64,000 nt of DNA, from contig CALCIE010000025.1 in assembly GCA_937907425.1 (NCBI GenBank), positions 83,613 through 147,612 of the forward strand. Direction: 5' to 3'. Made by a program: the position numbers and the translations under genes. This DNA is from ZC4RG42 sp003242425 (lineage in GTDB: Bacteria; Pseudomonadota; Gammaproteobacteria; Burkholderiales; SG8-39). Below are positions 17,526-27,300 of this stretch, in pieces. Under the pieces are notes generated by a model. That model had not been told where the DNA came from. It made no database searches and worked only from the letters and a program-made list of their open reading frames with translations. How positions within the stretch are numbered: position 1 is the stretch's first letter; each line of letters begins with the position of its first letter.

Positions 17526-18689
17526 CTAGTGCTTGCCGCCGTAGCCGAACCAGCCGATCAGGAAACGCGCAATGCCGTAGGCGATCCAGATCCGCACGCG
17601 CGTCATGAGCGGCTGCTTGTGCCAGTGCTCGCGCTCGACGGGCGCCGCGCCTTCGCGCATATGTTCGATCAGACTGTCGCGCAGCTCGCGCGCGAACGTC
17701 TCGTCGTCCACCACGATGTTGGCCTCGCGCGCGAGCAGCAGGCTGAAGGGGTCGATGTTGGACGATCCCACGGTGGCCCAGCGCCCGTCGATCACCGCCA
17801 CCTTCGCGTGCAGGAAACTCTTCCGGTATTCCACGATCTGCACGCGCGCATCGAGCAGCGCGCCGTAGAGCGCCCGTGAAGCGTAGTGCAGAAGCGCGTA
17901 TTCCACGCGCCCCTGCAGCAGCAGGATCACGCGCACGCCGCGCGCCGCCGCGTTCATGAGCGCATGGCGGAAACGCACGCCGGGGAAGAAATAGGCGCAG
18001 GCGAGGATGATCTCCTCGCGCGCGGCCTCGATGGCGGCGAGATAGGCGTCCTCGATGTCCGAACGGTGATGGAGGTTGTCGCGCACGACCAGCGCCGCGC
18101 GCTGCGTGCCCTTGACGCTGTAATCCCCCGTGTGCCTGGTGTCGCCCATCCAGCGCTGGCGGAAGTTGGCCCAGGCGACCAGACGCCACAGACGGTCGGC
18201 TTCTTCCGTCAACGGTTCGAGCAGCGGGCCTTCCACGCGCACGGCGTAATCGTGACGCGGAGGCGTGTGGCCCGGCGTGTTCATGTCGTCGATGATGTTG
18301 ATGCCGCCGACGAATCCCACGGCTCCGTCGATCACCGCGATTTTGCGATGCAGGCGGCGCAGACGCGAACGCTTCAGGTTCCACGGCGTGAGGTCGGGAC
18401 GGTAGATCAGCAACTCCACGCCGGCGTTGAGCAGCCGCTCGCGCAGACTGCCGAAGTAGCGCTTGGAGCCGAACCCGTCGACGATCACGCGCGTACGCAC
18501 GCCGCTCGCAGCCGCGTCCATGAGCGCGCGCGCGATCATGCGCCCTGCCGCGTCGTCGGCGAAGATGTAGGTCTCGAGATGGACGAAATGGCGCGCCGAG
18601 GCGATGGCCGCCAGCAGCGCGGGGAAATACTCGGCTCCGCTGCGCAGCAGCTTCAGCCGGTTGCCGGTGCGAAATTCACTGTCCGCCAC
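17526..18689 (-). CDS. clsB: cardiolipin synthase B (phospholipase D superfamily)
   Basis: A 387-residue protein with two HKD motifs: HRKIAVIDGAVGFVGG and HAKVAVIDGRWATVGSSNID. This arrangement, with no N-terminal membrane helices, matches ClsB-type cardiolipin synthases of the inner membrane. The start is GTG at 18689, overlapping the preceding EEP gene stop by 14 bases. Pairing of an EEP-fold gene with clsB is also seen in enterobacteria (ybhP-clsB), which supports joint function in lipid metabolism. Confidence 0.92.
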   Translation of the reverse strand: MADSEFRTGNRLKLLRSGAEYFPALLAAIASARHFVHLETYIFADDAAGRMIARALMDAAASGVRTRVIVDGFGSKRYFGSLRERLLNAGVELLIYRPDLTPWNLKRSRLRRLHRKIAVIDGAVGFVGGINIIDDMNTPGHTPPRHDYAVRVEGPLLEPLTEEADRLWRLVAWANFRQRWMGDTRHTGDYSVKGTQRAALVVRDNLHHRSDIEDAYLAAIEAAREEIILACAYFFPGVRFRHALMNAAARGVRVILLLQGRVEYALLHYASRALYGALLDARVQIVEYRKSFLHAKVAVIDGRWATVGSSNIDPFSLLLAREANIVVDDETFARELRDSLIEHMREGAAPVEREHWHKQPLMTRVRIWIAYGIARFLIGWFGYGGKH

Positions 18690-19443
18690 GGCGGGTCGCG
18701 GGAAGTGCCAGTTGCGCGGTCAGCATCGCATGGTCCGAGATGCGCGACCAGACATGGCCGTGATGCACCTCGGCATGCTCGATGTCGAAACCTCGTACAT
18801 AGATTCTGTCCAGCCGGAACAGCGGCAGGCGGCTGGGGAAGCTGCGTGCGGAACGGCCGTAGCGCACACGGAACACCTCCTGCAAACCGAGCTCTTCGTA
18901 CAGACGCGGACCGACGCGGTTGCGCCAGTCGTTGAAATCGCCCGCGACGATGACCGGCGCATCGTCGGGCACCGTTTCCCGGATGCGTTCGATCAGCGCG
19001 TTCACCTGCCGCCTGCGGCCGTGCTCGATCAGGGCGAGATGCACGCACAGGCAGTGGACCCGCACGTCCTGCCTGGGCAGATGGATCTCGCAATGCAGCA
19101 GGCCGCGGCTTTCGAACGGATGGCTGGAGATATCCAGATTCTCCACCGAGACGATGGGGTAGCGCGACAGGATCGCGTTGCCGTGATGGCCGTGGTCGTA
19201 GACGGCGTTGCGGCCGTAGGCGTGGTCCGTCCAGACGCTATCGGCGAGAAACTCGTATTGCGGCTCCTGGGGCCACTCGGCGAAGCGGTTGGCATGCAGC
19301 ACGTGCTCGCCCTGCACTTCCTGCAGAAAAACGATGTCGGCGTTGGTCGCCCGCAAGCGCTCGCGCAACTCGTGCAGCACGATCCGGCGGTTGAACTGCG
19401 AAAAGCCTTTGTGGATGTTGTAGGTTGCGACGTGCAAATTCAT
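18676..19443 (-). CDS. EEP-family phosphodiesterase (YbhP-like)
   Basis: A 255-residue EEP-fold hydrolase: VATYNIHKGFS at the start, IVFLQEVQGEH, GNAILSRYPIVS, LCVHLALIEHGRR, VIVAGDFNDWRNR and a terminal ISDHAMLTA, giving all metal and catalytic residues of the family. It overlaps clsB by 14 bases, the same pairing as ybhP-clsB in E. coli, so a phospholipid substrate is plausible. I start at the ATG at 19443 (MNLHVATYN), since the longer reading adds a low-complexity Asn/Gly stretch. Confidence 0.88.
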   Translation of the reverse strand: MNLHVATYNIHKGFSQFNRRIVLHELRERLRATNADIVFLQEVQGEHVLHANRFAEWPQEPQYEFLADSVWTDHAYGRNAVYDHGHHGNAILSRYPIVSVENLDISSHPFESRGLLHCEIHLPRQDVRVHCLCVHLALIEHGRRRQVNALIERIRETVPDDAPVIVAGDFNDWRNRVGPRLYEELGLQEVFRVRYGRSARSFPSRLPLFRLDRIYVRGFDIEHAEVHHGHVWSRISDHAMLTAQLALPATRRGGQ

Positions 19444-19495
19444 GCAGCCGTTGTTCGGTTCTTCTGCATCCCGGCCATGCCCGTTCGGACACGCA

Positions 19496-19909
19496 TCAGG
19501 GCTTCCGTTCGGCATGCGCCGGCTGCGCGGCGATCTCGTTCGCGACTTCGATCAGGTTCCCGTCCGGATCGCGGCAATACACGGACCGGATCGGTCCCCG
19601 CGCGCCGGTGCGCATCACCGGCCCTTCCACCAATTCCACGCCACACGAGCGCCAGCGGTCGATGACTTCTTCCACGGGCGTCGCCGTGATGAAGCACAGA
19701 TCGGCCGATCCGGGCGTGGGATGCGCGGCCTTGGGCTCGAATTCCTTGCCGTATTCGTGCAGATTGATTTTCTGCACCCCGAAATGCAGCGCCTTGCGGC
19801 CGGCACCGAAAGTCGCAACCCGCATGCCGAGCGCCGTCTCATAGAAGCGGCACGCGGCGTCGATATCGCGGACGGTCAGCACCAGGTGGTCGAGTCGCTC
19901 GAGTTCCAT
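19496..19909 (-). CDS. VOC-family protein (glyoxalase/dioxygenase-like)
   Basis: A 137-residue vicinal-oxygen-chelate domain: MELERLDHLVLTVRDIDAAC at the start provides the first metal-binding His, QKINLHEYG the second region, and SVYCRDPDGNLIEVA the terminal Glu. It lies on the same strand as, and 52 bases upstream of, the EEP/clsB pair. The fold includes glyoxalase I, fosfomycin-resistance and extradiol dioxygenase enzymes; no subfamily could be chosen. Confidence 0.85.
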   Translation of the reverse strand: MELERLDHLVLTVRDIDAACRFYETALGMRVATFGAGRKALHFGVQKINLHEYGKEFEPKAAHPTPGSADLCFITATPVEEVIDRWRSCGVELVEGPVMRTGARGPIRSVYCRDPDGNLIEVANEIAAQPAHAERKP

Positions 19910-20049
19910 GAACGCTACTTTATAACGTCTGCGGCCGGCTGACGGCGCCGCCGTCCGCAAAACCGGGCCGGAGGGAGGGAGACAGCATTTATGTGCGGGC
20001 GCGGGCGGCGCGCTTCAATACGGCACCGGCCGCCGGCACGGGCTTCGGG

Positions 20050-20520
20050 CTACGAGGCGGATTTTGCCCGTGCCGCCATGCGCTCGGGCAGCATCAGGAT
20101 GGCGTCGCGGTTGCTCCAGGAGAAGCACTTGTCGGCCGCCTCGCGCCAGGGCAGCCAGATGTAGCCGTAGTGCTCGGTCGGGGAACAGCGGATGGGCAGG
20201 GGTTCGGGCACCATCAGCCCGAACACGTGCTCGACGTTGTGCGTGACGCCGGGCGCGTAACGGCTGCGCCAGTTCTTGAAGATCTCGAAGCGGTTCTCGA
20301 TGCCCCAGTCGGTGAGTTCGTACTTGGTGGCGTCGAGGCCGGTCTCTTCGGCCACTTCGCGGACCGCCGTCTCGTAGAAGGGTTCGTCCTCGTAGTCGAC
20401 GCTGCCGGTAACCGACTGCCAGAACCCCGGCCAGGGCACCCGCTCCATCAGCAGCACCTGCAGATCCGGGGTGTGGATCACCACCAGCACGGATCGCGGA
20501 ATCTTGTAAGGTCCAGTCAT
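20050..20520 (-). CDS. nudB: dihydroneopterin triphosphate diphosphatase NudB
   Basis: Nudix hydrolase of folate synthesis, removing pyrophosphate from dihydroneopterin triphosphate. It is 156 residues. The Nudix box runs from GSVDYEDEPFYETAVREV into AEETGL (about residues 38-60). The start SVLVVIHTPDLQVLLMERV and the late segment PTEHYGYIWLPWREA match NudB. Its ATG overlaps the barstar-like gene stop. nudB downstream of aspS is a common proteobacterial arrangement; here two extra genes separate them. Confidence 0.92.
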   Translation of the reverse strand: MTGPYKIPRSVLVVIHTPDLQVLLMERVPWPGFWQSVTGSVDYEDEPFYETAVREVAEETGLDATKYELTDWGIENRFEIFKNWRSRYAPGVTHNVEHVFGLMVPEPLPIRCSPTEHYGYIWLPWREAADKCFSWSNRDAILMLPERMAARAKSAS

Positions 20521-20954
20521 TCCTCACCCAGCACGGGCAGATCGAACTCGTCCGCGTCGACGCCCTCGATGAACACCCAGAACGGGATGTCTTCGTCGTA
20601 ACTGCTTTCGGCCACGCTGTCGAGCACCTCGAGCAGTTGCTCGAAATCGTCACCGTCCTCGCGCGCCAGCGCGCCGCATCCGCCCAGCGTCAACGCGACG
20701 CCGGCGGGCGTCTCCAGCGCACGGTCGGCCAGCACGTCGTACAAGGCATCCCAGTTGGCGCCGAAGCCGTCGGCCAGACCCAGTGCGTGCTGAAAGGCCG
20801 ACATGATATCGGCCTTGTTGCGCGCCGCACCGAGATCGACCCGCCAGCGTTCCAGTCCGGCGCGGTCGGCTGCCGCGTCGAGCGCCTCGGCATCCGGGGG
20901 GCTGAGGAAGATGCCGGCCTCGCCCGGGTTGGTCAGCAATTCCGCGTAGTCCAT
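20517..20954 (-). CDS. barstar-family ribonuclease inhibitor
   Basis: A 145-residue acidic protein with the barstar core: RWRVDLGAARNKADIMSAF (first strand and helix) and GLADGFGANWDALYDVLAD (the FGxNWDAL signature near residues 60-75). Barstar binds and blocks secreted RNases inside the producing cell. A strong AGGAGG lies within the last bases of the upstream RNase gene, and only three bases separate the two genes, so toxin and inhibitor would be made from one message. The C-terminus is unusually acidic. Confidence 0.9.
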   Translation of the reverse strand: MDYAELLTNPGEAGIFLSPPDAEALDAAADRAGLERWRVDLGAARNKADIMSAFQHALGLADGFGANWDALYDVLADRALETPAGVALTLGGCGALAREDGDDFEQLLEVLDSVAESSYDEDIPFWVFIEGVDADEFDLPVLGEE

Positions 20955-20957
20955 CGC

Positions 20958-21344
20958 TCACCTCCTGCCGGATGGCTCGACGCGTATGCGCCGGAAGGAG
21001 TTGTAATGATCCTCGGTGTAATAGTACTCGCCGCTGGTGCGTACGTCGCCCGTTTCGCCGGCGCCGGCGACGATGCGCCGCGCGCCGCGATGCCTGAGTC
21101 CCGGCGTGGGCACCGTGTATTCGCGATAGTAGCCGCGCGGCCTGACCGGCAGCCGGCGTTCGAAATTGTTGAACACCGTACCGTCGCGCTTGTAGGGAAA
21201 GGGGCCGCCGCGCTGGATGAGGGCGAGCGTCTCGCGCGCCTCAGGCGGCAGCTCGTCGAGCGTGACGGTGGGCAGCCCGGCCGCGGCGCACGCGCACGCC
21301 CACCAGAACAGTCCGGCGAGCAGAACCCGCAACGCGCGCGTCAT
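20958..21344 (-). CDS. secreted guanyl-specific ribonuclease (N1/T1, RNase Sa type)
   Basis: A 128-residue protein with a signal peptide (LLAGLFWWACACAAAG). The mature domain has the microbial RNase order of catalytic residues: Glu in YYREYTVPTPG, Arg in RGARRIVAG, and His in YYTEDHYNSFRRI, and the substrate-side FNNFERRLP segment. The family cleaves single-stranded RNA after G. It starts 25 bases after the aspS stop and is followed by its likely barstar inhibitor. Whether it acts on food RNA, host RNA or competitors cannot be read from the sequence. Confidence 0.88.
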   Translation of the reverse strand: MTRALRVLLAGLFWWACACAAAGLPTVTLDELPPEARETLALIQRGGPFPYKRDGTVFNNFERRLPVRPRGYYREYTVPTPGLRHRGARRIVAGAGETGDVRTSGEYYYTEDHYNSFRRIRVEPSGRR

Positions 21345-21369
21345 CGTACGCCCTTGCGGCCGTGCGGCC

Positions 21370-23151
<1,782 letters not shown>

Positions 23152-23191
23152 GATTTCTGTCTGTAACGGTTAAGGCGGCGCGAAGGCCGCG

Positions 23192-23797
23192 TCATGATTT
23201 GTTGGCGATGTCGCGCGGCGCCACCACGCCCATGGAGATGACGTACTTGAGCGCCTCGTCGATCGTCATGTCGAGTTCGATCACTTCGCTGCGCCGCAGC
23301 ATCACGAAGTATCCGCTGGTCGGGTTGGGCGTGGTCGGCACGTAGACGCTCACGTATTCGCCGTCCAGATGATTCACCACATCGCCGCCCGGTTTGCCGG
23401 TCAGGAAGGCGATGGTCCAGCTGTCGCCGTGCGGCCAGCGCACCAGCAGCGCCTTGCGGAACGCCTGTCCGCCCGGCTTGAAAAGCGTGTCGCTGATCTG
23501 CTTGACGCCGTTGTAGATCGAATTGACCACCGGCACCTTGAGCAGCGCCCTTTCCCACAGCCTGAGCAGGCGCTCGCCGAGGATGTTGGAGGCGAACATG
23601 CCGGTGAGCAGGATGACCAGCAAGGTCAGCAGCGCGCCGAGGCCGGGGATGTTGCGGCCGAACCAGGACTCCGGATGCAGCGCCCGCGGCAGCAGTTCCA
23701 GCGACTGGTCCATGGTCGCGACGATGAAGGTCAGCACCCAGATGGTGATGACGAGCGGGACGAGAACCAGCAGTCCGGTGACGAAATAGCGCTTCAA
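23192..23797 (-). CDS. DUF502 family membrane protein
   Basis: A 201-residue protein with two N-terminal membrane segments (TGLLVLVPLVITIWVLTFIV and LGALLTLLVILLTGMFASNI), followed by the conserved KVPVVNSIYNGVKQISDT segment of DUF502. The start appears to be TTG at 23797 with no clear ribosome site; the translated start MKRYFVTGLLVLVP matches relatives. The function of the family is unknown. It is between fmdB and aspS, a common betaproteobacterial order. Confidence 0.9.
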   Translation of the reverse strand: MKRYFVTGLLVLVPLVITIWVLTFIVATMDQSLELLPRALHPESWFGRNIPGLGALLTLLVILLTGMFASNILGERLLRLWERALLKVPVVNSIYNGVKQISDTLFKPGGQAFRKALLVRWPHGDSWTIAFLTGKPGGDVVNHLDGEYVSVYVPTTPNPTSGYFVMLRRSEVIELDMTIDEALKYVISMGVVAPRDIANKS

Positions 23798-23840
23798 GGG
23801 AGGGTCCCGTTAATCGTGTCGAGGCTTGCCGGAGCGACGG

Positions 23841-23865
23841 CCCGTCACGGCCGGGCCGTGACGGG
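23841..23865. repeat. perfect 11-bp inverted repeat after fmdB
   Basis: CCCGTCACGGC (23841-23851) is repeated inverted as GCCGTGACGGG (23855-23865) around a 3-base loop, two bases past the fmdB stop and about 45 bases before the DUF502 start. On the transcribed strand no U-run follows, so it is not a classical terminator; an RNA-stability or attenuating hairpin is more likely. Confidence 0.65.
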
Positions 23866-23867
23866 TT

Positions 23868-24155
23868 TCAGTTGCAGGCGCAGGTGCCGCCGGAACAGGT
23901 ATGCGCCCCGCCGCCGTCGGATTTGGACTCTCCGCCGCCCGAGTTCGCGTTGGAGGACTTGGACCCGCTGCCGTTGTTCTTGAAGTCGGTCACGTACCAG
24001 CCCGAGCCTTTGAGCTGGAAGCCGGCCGCGGTCAGCATCTTGCTGAAGGTGTCCTTCCCGCACTCGGGGCAAGTGGTGAGAACGGGGTCGCTCACCTTTT
24101 GCAGGTATTCCTTCTGGAACCCGCAGGACCCGCAACGGTACTCGTAAATCGGCAT
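23868..24155 (-). CDS. FmdB-family zinc-ribbon protein
   Basis: A 95-residue protein starting MPIYEYRCGSCGFQKEYLQK with a zinc ribbon made of CGSC and CPEC pairs, the FmdB/regulatory FmdB-like signature. The second half is a Gly/Ser/Asn-rich tail ending in HTCSGGTCACN, which adds three cysteines and one histidine and could form a second metal site. The molecular role of this family is unclear. It is first in the aspS transcription unit, with GGAG seven bases before the ATG. Confidence 0.9.
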   Translation of the reverse strand: MPIYEYRCGSCGFQKEYLQKVSDPVLTTCPECGKDTFSKMLTAAGFQLKGSGWYVTDFKNNGSGSKSSNANSGGGESKSDGGGAHTCSGGTCACN

Positions 24156-24194
24156 GGAATGCTCCGAACGAAGCAAAACTCGAGAAAGTCCGGG

Positions 24195-24200
24195 ATTATA
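24195..24200 (-). promoter_or_regulatory. -10 element upstream of fmdB
   Basis: A perfect TATAAT on the minus strand, about 40 bases before the fmdB ATG. No good TTGACA is found at 16-18 bases further upstream. It would drive fmdB-DUF502-aspS-RNase-barstar-nudB. Confidence 0.45.
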
Positions 24201-24305
24201 CCGGTCGCCGGGATCCCTGCCGCGGTCGCCTGGTTCAGGCAGGCGGCCACGGCAAAGGACGTCGCCTCATGTCGGTACGCCCGGGCACTTTTTCAAGTTC
24301 GGAGA

Positions 24306-27300
24306 CTAGGCCGCGAGGCGCCAGAATCCGTCGTTTGCGGGGTCGCCCTGGAACGCGGGCCCGTTCCAGGACAGCGGATCGTCCGGAGCGCGCACCTCCT
24401 CGGCCGGCGCCTGGCTCCGGGCCCGTTCTATCATCATCCAAGCCCGCTCGACGTCCGGCGTCATGGGGTTCTCGAGACCGATGCGGTTCCCCGTCTTGAT
24501 GTCGCGCCAGATCCTGCCCTGAGCGTCCTCGCCGCCCACCTCCACGATGGTCGTGTAATTGAGGTTGAGCCCGTTGCGCTGGAGCAGATCGACCGCCTGG
24601 TCGAGCTGTTCCCGGTCCGGACGGTAGTGGCCGCTGAGGTTGTTGACGTGCAGCAGCCAGCCGTCCTGTACCACCATGTGCCCCGCCATCGCCACAGGCT
24701 CGCCGCCCGTGAAGCTCGAGTGGTGGAACCGGCCGGGCTCGTTCTCCATGCTGGCGTAGATGCGGCCGTCGGCGTCGATCACGAAGATGGCACCGTCGTG
24801 CTTGGTGCCGGTGCTGAACGGCTCACCGGTCTGCTTGTAGAACAGCCTGCCGTCGACGATGACGAGCTCGCGCGCTTCACGCTCCTCGGCCGTCAGGTAC
24901 TTCACCTTGCCGTCCTTCGGATTGCCCGCCAGGTCGCGCTGCCAGTCCTTGTGCAGGCTGTTGCCGCGCGAGATACCGTGCTCCTCGCCCTTGTAGTCGT
25001 TGCCGATGCCCTTGAGCTTCAGGCCGTTGGCCGGGTTGACGTAAACCGTGCGGCCGTCGTCGGCGGTGCCGACCACCCGCAGCTTGCCGTCGCGCTGCAT
25101 CGCCCGGATCACATCCGGCCGGATGGCGTCTTCGAACGTCCTGACGGAAGGATCGTTGATCGGCTTGCCGGCCGTCCAGTCGTGCAGGCCGCCCGGGCCA
25201 TACCCGACGACACGCGCCTCGCTCAGGTCCGCGCCGCTTTTCTGCAGCAGCTCGTAGCCTTGTTTGAGCTGATCGCCGTCGGGCCAGTAATGGCCGCTCA
25301 GGTTGTTGATGTGCATCAGCTTGCCGTCGCGCACGACGATGTGGCCGGCCAGCGCCACCGGCTCGCCGCCGGTGAAGCTGGAATGATGGAAGCGGCCCTG
25401 CTCGTTTTCCGCGCTGGCATAGATGCGGCCGTGCGCGTCGATGACGAAGATCGCGCCGTCCGGCTTGTCGCCGGTGTCGAACGGCAGCCCGGTCTGTTTG
25501 TTCACCAGCAGGCCGGTGGCGGGATCGACGGCAAGCTCGCGGGCCGCGCGGTCGGCATCGTTCAGATAGCGCACACCGCCCTTCCCCTGCCAGTCGGGGT
25601 GGGTCGTGTGCCCCTTCGAAATGCCGTGCTCCTCGCCCTTGTAGTCGTGCGAAACCCCGGTCAGCTTCAGACCGTTGTTCGGATTGAAGTAGATCTCGCG
25701 GCCGTTGACCGTGCCCTGGTATTGCAGTTCCTCGATGCCCAGCTTCTGCGCGACGGCGCGCAGCGCGTCAGGACGCATGAGTTCGACGATGTCGCGTGCC
25801 GTCCCGGTCAGGTCGGTGCCGGTGGTCAGATCACGAACGTAGTCCGGGCCTCGTTCGACCACACGGGCCGAGGACAGATCGGCGCCCGCACGACCCAGCA
25901 GATCTACACCCTGCCTGAGCTGCTCGCCGTCGGGACGATAGTGGCCGCTCTGGTTGTTGAGATGGAGGATCTTGCCGTCGCGCACGACGATGTGGCCTGC
26001 CAGCGCCACCGGCTCGCCGCCGGTGAAGCTGGAATGATGGAAGCGGCCCATCTCGTTTTCGGCGCTCGCATAGATGCGGCCGCTCGCGTCGATGACGAAG
26101 ATCGCGCCGTCCGGTTTGTCGCCGGTATCGAAAGGCAGGCCGGTGACTTTGTTGACCAGCCTGCCGCTTTCCGGATCGACCACCAGCTCGCGCGCCCGGC
26201 GTTCGGGCTCGCTGAGATAGCGGATTTCGCCCGCGTCCTTCCATTCCGCGTATTTGCGATGGGCTTCTGAATTGCCGGTGTTCTCGCCGACGAATTCCGA
26301 CCCGATGCTGATGAGTTTCAGCTTGTTAGCCGGATTCACATAGACGGTCCGTGAACCGTCTTCGGCCGTGCCGATCGGCTGCAGCGACGCCAGCACGGCG
26401 GCACGGTCACCGGTGGACACGCCGTGGTTCGCGGGCGGCACTTCCGGACCCGCGGCGTCGCGTGCCTCGGGCGCACGCGGTCCATCGTCGCTCGTCGGCG
26501 CCTGCCTGCGCGTGACATCCGGAGCGACGCTCGCGACGACCTGACGTTCGCCGGTGCCGTCGCCAAGCGGCCGTGCAGCGGGCTCGCGCCGGGACACGTT
26601 GTCGGCCGGCGCGCCGGCATCGCGCGGCCGGGACGCGTCGGGCTCGCCGCCGGAACGCGTAGGCGGCTGCGGCGCATCGTTCGTCGCGACACGCGTGAAC
26701 GCCGCGTCGTTGCGACCCGCGGCGCCGGTTTCGGGCCGCGCGCCTTCCGCATTGGGCTTGCGCACCTGGGCGGCACTCGACATCGGCGAGTTGTAGCTGC
26801 TCGGCGGCTGCCCTAAGCCGTCGTGATCCGGACGCAGGTTCGGCGTCGCGTCGGCGACCGGCTTGCGCTCCGACGCGCCAGGCGCGAACGCGACATTGGT
26901 GTCCGGACGAAGACTCGTAGCAACCGGATCGGTGCCGCCCGGTTTGCGCAGTTGCGCCGTGCCCGACGCCAGCGAGTTGTAGTGCGCAGGCGGCGCGCCA
27001 GACGCATCGGCATCCGGACGCGTCGTGCCCGGGGCCATATCGGCGCCCGGCTGACGGACCGGCGCGCTCGGCGCGGTCGCGACGCTGGTGTCCGGACGCG
27101 GCGGCACAGCGCCCGTATCGGTACCGCCCGGCTTGCGCACTTGCGTCGTACCCGACACCAGCGAGTTGTAATGCGCGGGCGGCGTGGCGGACGCATCGGC
27201 ATCCGGACGCGCACCGGGGGCCGCATCGGCGGCGGGCTGACGCGCGACGACAGTCGTGTCGGGACGCGCCGCCGTATCGGTAACGGGCTTACGCTCGGGA

